DNA from: Yersinia ruckeri ATCC 29473
GTDB taxonomy: Bacteria; Pseudomonadota; Gammaproteobacteria; Enterobacterales; Enterobacteriaceae
Reading direction: 5' to 3'
Length of the DNA stretch: 64,000 nucleotides
NCBI RefSeq assembly: GCF_000754815.1
Contig: NZ_KN150747.1
Coordinates: 807,655-871,654, forward strand
Shown: positions 6,793 through 15,601 of the stretch, piece by piece
Position numbering within the stretch: the first letter of the stretch is position 1
Layout: each line of letters opens with the position of its first letter
Notes under the pieces: generated by a model
What the model was told of the DNA's origin: nothing
Database searches by the model: none
The model's input: only the letters and a program-made list of their open reading frames with translations
Made by a program: the position numbers and the translations under genes

Positions 6793-9513
6793 TTATTGCC
6801 AACCATAGCGGCGAACAAACCAGCCTTTCACGAGTTGCGTCGTCACCATGTAGCCAGTCAGAATCACGATCAACCACGGGAAGTAGCTGAGCGGTAGCGC
6901 CTGCAATTGCAGGAATCCTGCTAACGGTGAAAAGGTCAAACCGATACCCGTGACTACCACGGCTAGCGTCATTAGGCACAGTGGCCATGAGGCTCGACTT
7001 TGAACAAACGGAATCTTTCTGGTGCGAATCATATGTACAATTAATGTTTGCGATAGGAGGCCTTCAATAAACCAGCCTGACTGGAATAATGTCTGCATCT
7101 CTGGTGTGTTAGCCTTAAATACCCACCACATTAGCGAGAAGGTCAATACGTCAAAAATTGAACTTATCGGGCCAAAGAACACCATGAAGCGCCCAAGATC
7201 TTTAGCGTTCCAGCGCTGAGGCTGGGTTAATTGTTCTTCATCCACGTTATCGAATGGGATCGCGATTTGTGAAATATCATACATCAGATTTTGTACCAGC
7301 AAATGCAGCGGCAGCATCGGTAGGAAAGGTAAAAATGCGCTAGCAATCAGTACGCTAAACACGTTGCCGAAGTTAGAACTTGCTGTCATTTTTATGTATT
7401 TCAGCATGTTGGCAAACGTCCGCCGTCCTTCAATTACCCCTTGTTCCAGCACCATCAGGCTTTTTTCCAGCAAGATGATATCTGCTGCTTCTTTGGCAAT
7501 ATCTACCGCCGAATCTACGGAGATACCGATGTCAGCCGCGCGTAACGCGGGTGCATCGTTGATACCGTCGCCCATAAAACCAACAACATGACCTGCGCTA
7601 CGTAATGTCTGCACAATACGTTCTTTATGTAGCGGTGTCAGTTTGGCAAAGACGGTTGTTGTGCGAGCGGCGGTGGTTAATGCTTCATCACTCATTTGTT
7701 CAATATCGTTGCCGCACAACACCTGCTCGACGGAAAGACCTACCTCTTTGCAGACTTTCCGTGCCACCAATTCATTATCGCCGGTAAGAATTTTTACGGT
7801 AATACCGTTCTGTTTCAGTGCGTGTAGTGCCGGAGCCGTACTTTCTTTTGGCGGATCGAGGAAGGCAATATACCCTTCCAGAATCAGGTCGGACTCATCG
7901 GCTACGCTGTAGTCCTGATGATGGATTGCCGGTAAGATTTTATTGGCGACGGCGACAACTCGCAGGCCTTGCTGGTTTAAGTCGTCGGTAATACGACGAA
8001 TACGGCTGAGTAATACCTCGGTCAGTGGAATCACGTCATCGCCCTGACGGACATGGCTGCAAATGCTCAGCATTTCTTCCAGTGCACCTTTGCAAATCAG
8101 TTCGTGATAGTCATCCTGAGTTGCGACGACCACCGACATTCGGCGGCGTTCAAAATCAAACGGAATTTCATCCACTTTTCGATAGCAGTTTAATGCCGCA
8201 CTGGCATCGGATTCTGCCATCGCGCTGAGAACCGCCACGTCTAGCAGGTTTTTCAGGCCAGTCTGGTAATGGCTATTCAGCCAGGCGTAGTGCAAAACTC
8301 TTTCGCTGTTAGCGCCAAAGACATCGGTATGGCTTTCCAGTACGATTTTATCCTGTGTCAGTGTCCCGGTTTTATCAGTACACAGAATATCCATCGCCCC
8401 AAAGTTCTGAATCGCATCTAGACGTTTGACGATAACCTTTTGCTTTGAAAGTTTGACGGCTCCTTTTGCTAAGGTTGAGGTCACAATCATTGGCAGCATT
8501 TCAGGCGTTAAACCGACGGCGACAGAAAGCGCAAACAGCGCCGCTTCCCACCAGTCGCCTTTGGTAAACCCGTTGATCAGTAACACAATAGGTGTCATCA
8601 CCAACATAAAGCGGATTAGCAACCAACTGACTTTACTGATGCCACTTTGAAAAGCATTAGGCTGCTCATCTTGGTGGGTAACCCGTTCTGCTAGCTGACC
8701 AAAATAAGTTTGATTACCAGTGCCGATAATGATGGCCAATGCTGATCCGCTGATCACATTGGTGCCCATAAAGCACAGAGTATCGCGCTCTAATGGATTA
8801 GATTCATCGGGATAACGACTGGTGGCGGTTTTTTCTACCGGTAGAGATTCACCGGTCAGCGCCGCTTGGCTGATAAATAAATCTTTAGCCAGTAGGATCC
8901 TGAGATCTGCGGGGATCATATCGCCAGCGGAAAGCTTGATAATATCGCCGGGCACTAGCTGGGAAATCGGAATTTCCCAGAGTTCGCTTTTCCCGGTTTT
9001 ATCATCACTACGAATGGCGGTCGCGGTGTTGCTGACCATGGCTTTTAACGCATCAGCCGCCTTGTTGGAACGGGCTTCCTGAATAAAATGCATCAGCGTG
9101 GAAATCAGCACCATCATACCAATAACTAATGCGGCGGTAAGATCTTCTGTTGCATAAGAGATCAGTGCCAGCAGCGTAAGCAGTAAATTGAATGGGTTAC
9201 GATAACAGTGCCACAGGTGAAGCCACCAAGGTGCAGCTTGCTGATTTTCAATGGTATTTTCACCACAGCGTAGGCGGATAGCGTTGACTTCCGTCTCGGT
9301 TAACCCCTCGGGATGGCTACCAAAGCGATCGTAAAGTTGTTGCGATGTTTCGTTGGCACAGTGCAGACGTTGTTGTGCCAGTTCAGCTGGCAGCTCTTTG
9401 GCCATGCCTTTTTTAGGCAGGCCATCCAACATGGTTTCGCGCCGGATCAGGCGGCGTGGCAGATTGCGGCTCAATGCATTAAGCATTTGCCGGGCAAGAT
9501 TTTTTACTTTCAT
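6793..9513 (-). CDS. mgtA: Magnesium-transporting P-type ATPase
   Basis: P3B-type ATPase of the inner membrane that imports Mg2+ under starvation. The 906-aa form starting at 9513 (MKVKNLARQ) has AGG 10 nt upstream; a GTG 24 nt earlier is possible. Visible motifs are the actuator-domain LTGESLPVEK, the phosphorylation site CTDKTGTLTQDK, KILTGDNELVA and the hinge MGDGINDAPALR, with paired helices before and after the soluble domains and the C-terminal YGWQ shared with E. coli MgtA. The divergent neighbour treR is the same as in E. coli. Regulation is suggested by a PhoP box and an mgtL-like leader peptide upstream. Confidence 0.95.
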   Translation of the reverse strand: MKVKNLARQMLNALSRNLPRRLIRRETMLDGLPKKGMAKELPAELAQQRLHCANETSQQLYDRFGSHPEGLTETEVNAIRLRCGENTIENQQAAPWWLHLWHCYRNPFNLLLTLLALISYATEDLTAALVIGMMVLISTLMHFIQEARSNKAADALKAMVSNTATAIRSDDKTGKSELWEIPISQLVPGDIIKLSAGDMIPADLRILLAKDLFISQAALTGESLPVEKTATSRYPDESNPLERDTLCFMGTNVISGSALAIIIGTGNQTYFGQLAERVTHQDEQPNAFQSGISKVSWLLIRFMLVMTPIVLLINGFTKGDWWEAALFALSVAVGLTPEMLPMIVTSTLAKGAVKLSKQKVIVKRLDAIQNFGAMDILCTDKTGTLTQDKIVLESHTDVFGANSERVLHYAWLNSHYQTGLKNLLDVAVLSAMAESDASAALNCYRKVDEIPFDFERRRMSVVVATQDDYHELICKGALEEMLSICSHVRQGDDVIPLTEVLLSRIRRITDDLNQQGLRVVAVANKILPAIHHQDYSVADESDLILEGYIAFLDPPKESTAPALHALKQNGITVKILTGDNELVARKVCKEVGLSVEQVLCGNDIEQMSDEALTTAARTTTVFAKLTPLHKERIVQTLRSAGHVVGFMGDGINDAPALRAADIGISVDSAVDIAKEAADIILLEKSLMVLEQGVIEGRRTFANMLKYIKMTASSNFGNVFSVLIASAFLPFLPMLPLHLLVQNLMYDISQIAIPFDNVDEEQLTQPQRWNAKDLGRFMVFFGPISSIFDVLTFSLMWWVFKANTPEMQTLFQSGWFIEGLLSQTLIVHMIRTRKIPFVQSRASWPLCLMTLAVVVTGIGLTFSPLAGFLQLQALPLSYFPWLIVILTGYMVTTQLVKGWFVRRYGWQ

Positions 9514-9999
9514 CGTACTGAACCTGATTACATCCACGACAAAACTGCCGTGGTAATGGCAAAAGTATTGCTAAGCAGGAACGAGCGAAATTATGACACG
9601 TTACTGCCTACCAGATTATTTTCCGGTAAGGCAGCAGCGAAAACGGAGCATGACCTTACCGGTGCCACCCTAAGGGGGCCGATTGGGGGACGGGGTCCAC
9701 TGGGTATTAACCTCCGGTAAGGAAAAAAAATAGGGTAGGCGCTACGCGACTTCCACCCGCACATAGAAACCTTTACGGTATTTTTTATGGCGTAAAGGTA
9801 GGAAAATACGGTGTCTATAGGCATTATTGCCTTGATCTATCTTTCAAACCGCAGCGCCTTTACTCACCTCGGCCAGTCGTAGGCTAAGCTCACGAATGAC
9901 GACTTTGTTGCGGTGTGAAATCTAGCGGTATTTCATCTTTAACACTGTTGATTGCAGAAGAAATAACCTTTCTATTATCAAGGTAAAACCTAATAATCG
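9514..9999 (-). promoter_or_regulatory. Long mgtA 5' leader
   Basis: From the predicted start point (about 9999) to the mgtA start is about 485 nt, longer than the 264-nt leader of Salmonella mgtA. It contains a perfect 9-bp hairpin stem ACCTTTACG (9769-9777) / CGTAAAGGT (9791-9799), G/C-rich segments able to pair around 9660-9695 and a short proline-rich leader ORF. In Salmonella and E. coli the leader couples Mg2+ and proline levels to transcription elongation into mgtA; similar control is inferred here. Confidence 0.6.
9656..9700 (-). CDS. mgtL: mgtL-like proline-rich leader peptide
   Basis: A 14-codon frame on the minus strand encodes MDPVPQSAPLGWHR, starting with GTG at 9700 and preceded by a strong GGAGG 10 nt upstream. 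Prolines at positions 3, 5 and 9 coincide with prolines of E. coli MgtL (MEPDPTPLP...) and Salmonella MgtL (MDPEPTPLP...). It lies 142 nt before mgtA. In those species slow translation of the proline codons or low Mg2+ favours read-through into mgtA. The length is slightly shorter than the 17-18 codons of known MgtL, and the GTG start is unusual. Confidence 0.7.
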   Translation of the reverse strand: MDPVPQSAPLGWHR

Positions 10000-10005
10000 T
10001 CCTAG

Positions 10006-10038
10006 TTTATACTTTTCAACCTAAACGTTAGGTAAACC
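10006..10038 (-). promoter_or_regulatory. PhoP box and -10 element of mgtA
   Basis: On the minus strand GGTTTA (10038-10033), five bases, then CGTTTA (10027-10022) match the PhoP direct repeat (G/T)GTTTA-N5-(G/T)GTTTA with one deviation. Ten bases downstream is TATAAA (10011-10006), the spacing expected for PhoP-activated promoters in which the box replaces the -35. On the other strand the same bases hold the treR Shine-Dalgarno AGG (10030-10032), so the box abuts the treR start codon. Confidence 0.75.
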
Positions 10039-10986
10039 ATGCAAAGCCGTTTGACGATCAAAGATATTGCCCGTATGAGTGGTGTGGGGAAATCCACCGT
10101 ATCGCGGGTTCTGAATAATGAAGGCAGTGTTAGCCCACAAACTCGGGACAGGGTTGAGGCGGTGATTCGTCAGCACGGTTTTACACCGTCTAAATCTGCC
10201 CGGGCAATGCGTGGCCACAGCGATAAAGTGGTGGGTATTATTGTTTCCCGTCTGGATTCTCCCTCTGAGAATCAGGCGGTACGCACCATGTTGCCGCTGT
10301 TTTATCAGCAAGGCTATGATCCGATTTTAATGGAAAGCCAGTTTGATGCCGAGCGGGTTACTGAGCATCTCAATATCTTGCGGCAGCGTAATGTCGATGG
10401 CGTCATTGTGTTCGGTTTCACCGGGTTAAGTGCCGAAATGTTGATACCGTGGCAGGAAAAACTGGTTGTGCTGGCGCGAGAATATCCTGGATTTTCGTCT
10501 GTTTGTTATGATGATGATGGTGCCGTCAGCCTGTTAATGGATAAGCTGCGCAAGGCGGGTCATCAGCATATTAGCTATATTGGCGTCCAATCTTCTGATG
10601 CCACTACCGGTATGCGCCGCTATCAATCCTATCTGAATTACTGCCAACGGCATGGGTTGACGCCGACGGTCACGCTAGGAGAACTCAGTTACCAAAGTGG
10701 TTTTCAGCAAGCCTCTCAGGTGATCAAACCTGATACTTCGGCGTTGGTTTGCGCCTCAGATACTATTGCACTGGGCGTGAATAAATACTTGCAGCAGCAG
10801 GGTAAGCAACATATTCAAGTGTGTGGGATAGGGAATACACCATTGCTTAACTTCCTGTTTCCTAATTCTTTTTCTGTTGAATTAGGTTATGGTAGTGCTG
10901 GTGTTCAAGCCGCTCAGCAGTTGCTCGGCCAGCTAAATAATGGCTTGGCGATCCAACAGATCATCATCCCCGGAAAACTGATTTGA
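10039..10986 (+). CDS. treR: Trehalose operon repressor TreR (LacI family)
   Basis: 315-aa LacI/GalR-family repressor that responds to trehalose-6-phosphate and controls treB-treC. The N-terminal helix-turn-helix reads LTIKDIARMSGVGKSTVSRV (about residues 4-23), followed by the hinge and a periplasmic-binding-protein-like effector domain (VVGIIVSRLDSP onward). The length equals E. coli TreR. It is divergent from mgtA and upstream of treB, with its own gap of about 200 bp in which a perfect TreR operator lies. AGG 6 nt upstream supports the start. Confidence 0.95.
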   Translation: MQSRLTIKDIARMSGVGKSTVSRVLNNEGSVSPQTRDRVEAVIRQHGFTPSKSARAMRGHSDKVVGIIVSRLDSPSENQAVRTMLPLFYQQGYDPILMESQFDAERVTEHLNILRQRNVDGVIVFGFTGLSAEMLIPWQEKLVVLAREYPGFSSVCYDDDGAVSLLMDKLRKAGHQHISYIGVQSSDATTGMRRYQSYLNYCQRHGLTPTVTLGELSYQSGFQQASQVIKPDTSALVCASDTIALGVNKYLQQQGKQHIQVCGIGNTPLLNFLFPNSFSVELGYGSAGVQAAQQLLGQLNNGLAIQQIIIPGKLI

Positions 10987-11040
10987 TCGATCGAATCAAC
11001 GTATTTTTGCTGGTTATATCAGCAATAAAAGGCGTTAAAT

Positions 11041-11056
11041 TGTGATCTTCAACACA
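11041..11056 (+). promoter_or_regulatory. CRP-like site before treB
   Basis: TGTGA-N6-ACACA matches the CRP core TGTGA-N6-TCACA with one mismatch. It lies immediately upstream of the TreR operator, as expected for a catabolite-controlled trehalose operon. Confidence 0.55.
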
Positions 11057-11058
11057 GC

Positions 11059-11074
11059 ATGGGAACGTTCCCAT
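11059..11074 (+). promoter_or_regulatory. TreR operator
   Basis: ATGGGAACGTTCCCAT is a perfect 16-bp palindrome containing the GGGAACGTTCCC core known as the TreR operator of E. coli. It lies 111 nt before the treB start. Confidence 0.85.
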
Positions 11075-11184
11075 TCCATAAGTGTAGATCAGTAGCTAAT
11101 CTTTAATGAGCTACTAATTTAAATCTTGGTGTGTCTGTCCCGGCAAATGATCGCGGTTTCCCACCTTATGAAAGGTATGTTGAA

Positions 11185-12600
11185 ATGAGCAAAGTAAAGC
11201 AACAAGACATCGACCAGCTGATCGTATTGGTGGGTGGCAGAGAGAATATTGCCACTGTCAGTCATTGTATTACCCGGCTACGTTTTGTCCTTAACGATCC
11301 GCTTAACGCCGATCCTAAGGCGATTGAAGATCTGCGGATGGTTAAAGGTTGTTTCACTAATGCAGGTCAGTTTCAGGTGGTTATCGGGCCAGAAGTGGAT
11401 GATTACTATAAGGCGTTGATTGCTACCATTGGTCATGCCGAAGCCGATAAACAGCAAACCAAGCTGGCTGCCCGACAGAATATGACTTGGTTTGAACGCG
11501 GAATTTCCCATTTCGCTGAAATTTTCTTCCCGTTATTGCCCGCATTAATCAGTGGCGGTTTAATTCTTGGTTTCCGTAATGTTATTGGTGACATTCCAAT
11601 GTCCGGTGGCCAGACATTGGCACAAATGCATCCGGCCTGGAAAACCATTTATGACTTCTTATGGCTGTTGGGCGAGGCTATTTTCTTCTACTTGCCAGTG
11701 GCTATCTGTTGGTCAACAGTTAAGAAAATGGGGGGGTCGCCAGTACTGGGTATCGTACTGGGCGTTACGCTGGTATCACCACAGTTGATGAATTCTTACC
11801 TGTTAGGACAACAATTACCTGAAGTGTGGAATTTTGGCTGGTTTACCGTTGAAAAGATCGGTTATCAGGCGCAGGTAATTCCATCAATTCTCGCCGGTTT
11901 GGCTCTGGGCTGGATTGAAGTCAATCTGAAGAAAATCATTCCGGCTTATTTGTATTTAGTTGTTGTTCCGGTGGTTTCTCTATTGCTGGCAGTGTTCCTG
12001 GCGCACACGCTAATTGGGCCGTTTGGTCGCATGATCGGCGACGGTGTGGCATGGGGCGTCAAAGCAGTGATGACGGGCAGTTTCGCACCCATTGGTGCGG
12101 CATTGTTTGGCTTCCTGTATGCGCCGTTGGTGATTACCGGTGTACATCAAACGACGCTGGCCATTGATATGCAGATGGTACAAAGCATGGGCGGTACACC
12201 CGTTTGGCCATTGATTGCGTTATCCAATATTGCGCAGGCATCGGCGGTATTGGGCATCATTATTATCAGCCGCAAAGTTAATGAACGTGAAATTTCGGTG
12301 CCTGCGGCAATCTCTGCCTACCTTGGCGTAACCGAGCCAGCCATGTACGGAATTAACCTGAAATATCGTTTCCCGATGCTGTGTGCGATGGTGGGTTCAG
12401 CGGTTGCTGGCCTGATTTGTGGTTTAAGTGGTGTGATGGCCAACGGCATTGGTGTCGGTGGTTTACCGGGAATTTTATCAATCAAGCCGCAGTTCTGGCT
12501 AATCTATTCACTAGCGATGTTGGTGGCAATTATTATTCCGCTAGGGCTGACTATTTTGGTTTATAAACGCAAAGAAAGCCGTGGAGAACTGCCGGTTTGA
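11185..12600 (+). CDS. treB: PTS trehalose-specific EIIBC component
   Basis: Inner-membrane permease that imports trehalose as trehalose-6-phosphate, using the EIIA of the glucose system for phosphorylation. The start at 11185 (MSKVKQQDID) matches the E. coli N-terminus; the frame extends upstream without similarity. EIIB is at the N-terminus, with the phosphorylated cysteine in VSHCITRLRF (Cys28). EIIC follows with about ten membrane segments and the GVTEPAMYGINLKYRFP motif. At 471 aa it is full length. It is followed 70 nt later by treC. Confidence 0.96.
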   Translation: MSKVKQQDIDQLIVLVGGRENIATVSHCITRLRFVLNDPLNADPKAIEDLRMVKGCFTNAGQFQVVIGPEVDDYYKALIATIGHAEADKQQTKLAARQNMTWFERGISHFAEIFFPLLPALISGGLILGFRNVIGDIPMSGGQTLAQMHPAWKTIYDFLWLLGEAIFFYLPVAICWSTVKKMGGSPVLGIVLGVTLVSPQLMNSYLLGQQLPEVWNFGWFTVEKIGYQAQVIPSILAGLALGWIEVNLKKIIPAYLYLVVVPVVSLLLAVFLAHTLIGPFGRMIGDGVAWGVKAVMTGSFAPIGAALFGFLYAPLVITGVHQTTLAIDMQMVQSMGGTPVWPLIALSNIAQASAVLGIIIISRKVNEREISVPAAISAYLGVTEPAMYGINLKYRFPMLCAMVGSAVAGLICGLSGVMANGIGVGGLPGILSIKPQFWLIYSLAMLVAIIIPLGLTILVYKRKESRGELPV

Positions 12601-12670
12601 TTAGCGTGATGCCCTGTTGACGTTTGGCGGGGCAATTTTTCAAATGAATAAATGAATAAGAGTCTCTGCT

Positions 12671-14329
12671 ATGAATAATCCTATTCCCTGGTGGCAAAAC
12701 GGTGTCATCTATCAGATTTACCCAAAAAGTTTTCAGGACAGTACTGGCAACGGTTACGGTGATTTGGCTGGCGTCACGCAGCGCTTGGACTATATTCGTC
12801 AATTGGGCGTTGATGCCATCTGGTTAACGCCGATTTATCTTTCGCCACAGGTAGACAACGGTTACGACGTAGCTGATTACTGCGCTATCGATCCTGCTTA
12901 CGGCACCATGGATGATTTTAAAGCCTTTATACATGCAGCCCATCAGCGTGGAATTCGCATCGTGATGGATATGGTGTTTAACCATACTTCCACTGAACAT
13001 GCTTGGTTCCAGGCGGCGAAAGATCCTGCCAGCCCGTATCGCCAGTTCTATATTTGGCGCGATGGTGAAGGAGAGCAATTACCTAATAACTGGCGATCCA
13101 AGTTTGGTGGTAACGCTTGGCAATGGCATGCGGAGAGTGGCCAGTATTACCTGCATTTATTTGCACCAGAGCAGGCTGACCTGAACTGGGAACACCCGCC
13201 CGTGCGCGATGAACTGAAAAAAGTTTGTGAGTTTTGGGCAGATTTAGGTGTCGATGGACTGCGGCTGGATGTGATTAATCTGGTGTCCAAGCAACAAGAT
13301 TTTCCTTCTGATCCCACGGGTGATGGGCGTCGTTTCTATACTGATGGCCCACGAATCCATGAATTCTTGCAAGAGATGAGTCGGGAGGTATTCCAACCAC
13401 GCGGTTTAATGACTGTTGGTGAAATGTCTTCCACCCATCTGGAACATTGTCAGCGCTATGCGGCATTAGCCGGTAATGAATTGTCGATGACGTTCAATTT
13501 CCACCATTTGAAAGTGGATTATCTGAACGGTGAGAAATGGTCGCTGGCGGAGCCGAATCTGGTTGAACTGAAAGAAATTTTCCGTACCTGGCAACAAGGT
13601 ATGCATAACCGGGCGTGGAACGCTTTGTTCTGGTGTAATCACGATCAACCACGCATCGTCTCTCGTTTTGGTGACGAAGGCTCGTTGCGCGTACCCGCGG
13701 CTAAAATGCTGGGGATGGTATTGCAGGGTATGCAAGGCACCCCATATATCTATCAAGGGGAAGAGATTGGCATGACCAATCCGAGTTTTTCCACTATCGA
13801 ACAATATCGGGATCTAGAAAGCCTGAATATGTTTGCTGAATTGAGTGCATCAGGGTGCCAACCTGATGAGTTATTGGCTATTTTGGCTAGTAAATCAAGG
13901 GATAACGGGCGCACGCCGATGCAATGGGACAGCAGTGCTAATGCCGGTTTCACTGTAGGGACACCATGGATTTCACCTTGTACTAACTATCCTGAAGTTA
14001 ATGTCAGTGCCGCTTTGGCAGACAAAAACTCGGTGTTTTACGCTTATCAGCGGCTGATTAGCTTACGCAAACAGCACGATATTTTCACCTATGGAGATTA
14101 TCAGGATCTTTGCCCCGAGCATCCGAGCCTATGGTGTTATCTACGTAGTTGGCGTAATCAGCGTTTGTTAGTGGTAGCAAACCTGAGTGATAAACCGGTG
14201 CAGTGGCAATCTGGCGATCTGGAACGAGGCAATTGGTCCTTGCTGATGAGCAGTTATGACGACAGTCAATCGCAGCCGGAATCTCTGATGTTGCGTCCGT
14301 ACGAAGGAATCTACTGGATGAAAGATTGA
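12671..14329 (+). CDS. treC: Trehalose-6-phosphate hydrolase
   Basis: Cytoplasmic glycoside hydrolase family 13 enzyme that splits trehalose-6-phosphate into glucose and glucose-6-phosphate. It has the (beta/alpha)8 start WWQNGVIYQIYPKSFQDS, the calcium-type loop region and the catalytic triad Asp200 (GLRLDVI), Glu251 (TVGEMSS) and Asp325 (NHDQPR). The length of 552 aa agrees with TreC of E. coli. It forms an operon with treB under TreR control. Confidence 0.96.
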   Translation: MNNPIPWWQNGVIYQIYPKSFQDSTGNGYGDLAGVTQRLDYIRQLGVDAIWLTPIYLSPQVDNGYDVADYCAIDPAYGTMDDFKAFIHAAHQRGIRIVMDMVFNHTSTEHAWFQAAKDPASPYRQFYIWRDGEGEQLPNNWRSKFGGNAWQWHAESGQYYLHLFAPEQADLNWEHPPVRDELKKVCEFWADLGVDGLRLDVINLVSKQQDFPSDPTGDGRRFYTDGPRIHEFLQEMSREVFQPRGLMTVGEMSSTHLEHCQRYAALAGNELSMTFNFHHLKVDYLNGEKWSLAEPNLVELKEIFRTWQQGMHNRAWNALFWCNHDQPRIVSRFGDEGSLRVPAAKMLGMVLQGMQGTPYIYQGEEIGMTNPSFSTIEQYRDLESLNMFAELSASGCQPDELLAILASKSRDNGRTPMQWDSSANAGFTVGTPWISPCTNYPEVNVSAALADKNSVFYAYQRLISLRKQHDIFTYGDYQDLCPEHPSLWCYLRSWRNQRLLVVANLSDKPVQWQSGDLERGNWSLLMSSYDDSQSQPESLMLRPYEGIYWMKD

Positions 14330-14430
14330 TCGATAAAACCAGGGGTTTTTCTCAGTGAGTTGTCAAATCAGGCAGGATGAACGGATAAGACGTTAATACG
14401 AGGTTAATGACAAAGTGCTCGCAGCGGTGA

Positions 14431-14522
14431 AAACAGGCAGATCGTCAAGACGCCGTGAATACGTCCTTGTCGGCTCGTTCCGCGCCATTATTGGCGCGGG
14501 CGCTTGACTCTTCTACCTGTTT
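14431..14522. repeat. 92-bp palindromic intergenic element
   Basis: Between the convergent treC and ridA. The ends AAACAGG (14431-14437) and CCTGTTT (14516-14522) are inverted. The pairing continues inward through AGA/TCT and GTCAAG (14444-14449) / CTTGAC (14503-14508). A separate perfect hairpin CCGCGCCA-TTAT-TGGCGCGG sits inside (14480-14499). The whole would fold as a branched hairpin, as enterobacterial intergenic palindromic repeats do. It may belong to a Yersinia family of such elements, but I cannot confirm which. Confidence 0.6.
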
Positions 14523-14585
14523 CCCCCACCAGAGATCGCTGGATCGAGGTTTTTCAGCCGTTATTGGTACTGATACTGAGTCGGA

Positions 14586-14972
14586 TTAACGACGCACGGC
14601 GATAGCTTCGATCTCGATTTTCACGTCTTTTGGCAAACGCGCCACTTCAACGCAAGAACGGGCCGGGAATGGTGCGTTATGTTCAGTAAAGAAAGCTTCA
14701 TAGGTCGCATTGACTGTGCTGAAATCATTGAGGTCTTTAACGAATACCGTAGTTTTAACGATATCAGCAACTTTCAGGCCTGCGGCTTCAACAATGGCTT
14801 TCACGTTTTCAAGAGACTGACGAGCCTGAGCTGAAACGTCATCTGCAACCGCGCCAGTTTTTGGGTCTACTGGGATCTGGCCGGAAGTGATGATCATGCT
14901 GCCCAGATCAACGCCTTGAACATAAGGACCAATGGCGGCAGGGGCGAGCTCAGTGCTGATAATGCGTGACAT
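14586..14972 (-). CDS. ridA: Enamine/imine deaminase RidA
   Basis: 128-aa YjgF/YER057c/UK114-family protein that hydrolyses reactive 2-aminoacrylate and related enamines released by threonine dehydratase and other PLP enzymes. Family features include SGQIPVDPKTG, the near C-terminal PARSCVEVARLPKDVKIEIEAIA block and its arginine. It forms trimers in homologues. It sits downstream of pyrI as in E. coli, with a gap of about 160 bp. Confidence 0.96.
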   Translation of the reverse strand: MSRIISTELAPAAIGPYVQGVDLGSMIITSGQIPVDPKTGAVADDVSAQARQSLENVKAIVEAAGLKVADIVKTTVFVKDLNDFSTVNATYEAFFTEHNAPFPARSCVEVARLPKDVKIEIEAIAVRR

Positions 14973-15129
14973 ATAGACTCCTGGTTAATGTGTAGCGGAA
15001 AGGGATATCAATTTATCTTCGCTATTATAGAGCTGAGGTGAATTACAGCAACCCAGGGACATAAAATGGGTGCGGTGCCTCACAGTCCCCGCCGCATAAA
15101 ATCCTGCAATGTTAATCTCTTTGCCGCGA

Positions 15130-15591
15130 TCAACCTTGTAATACCACCTGATGGTCGAATTCTTTCTCGCAGTATTTGCACTTCAGCAGTACTTCATCCT
15201 GCTGCTTTTTCACTTTAAAGCTGGAGTCTACCGGCTCATTACGACTGATACAGTTACTGTTAGGGCAAGTGAGCACACCGTCAATGTGGTCAGGCAGACT
15301 GAGGGTCAGTTTTTTCACCACGTTATAATTATCAATGCGATTTACTGTGGCGTGAGGGGCATACATAGCCAGTTGGTTAGCCTGCTGTTCTGTCAGGAAA
15401 GTATTCTCAATCTTGATGAGATCTTTACGACCTAGCTGATTGGATGGCAAATTTAAACCGATAGTGATGCGTTGGTCTGTGGCGGTCAGTTTGAACAGTG
15501 ATAACAGCTTAAACCCGATTTGTGCCGGAATATGGTCAATTACAGTGCCACATTTAATCGCTTCTACCTGAAGTTTGTAATCCTGAGTCAT
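15130..15591 (-). CDS. pyrI: Aspartate carbamoyltransferase regulatory chain
   Basis: 153-aa regulatory subunit of aspartate transcarbamoylase. It binds CTP/ATP in its N-terminal domain ([20 protein letters not shown]) and a structural zinc in the C-terminal domain through four cysteines, visible as CPNSNC and CKYC. It joins PyrB to form the dodecameric, allosterically inhibited enzyme of pyrimidine synthesis. The start is 10 nt after pyrB, so the two are cotranscribed. Confidence 0.97.
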   Translation of the reverse strand: MTQDYKLQVEAIKCGTVIDHIPAQIGFKLLSLFKLTATDQRITIGLNLPSNQLGRKDLIKIENTFLTEQQANQLAMYAPHATVNRIDNYNVVKKLTLSLPDHIDGVLTCPNSNCISRNEPVDSSFKVKKQQDEVLLKCKYCEKEFDHQVVLQG

Positions 15592-15601
15592 AGCTTTCCC
15601 C

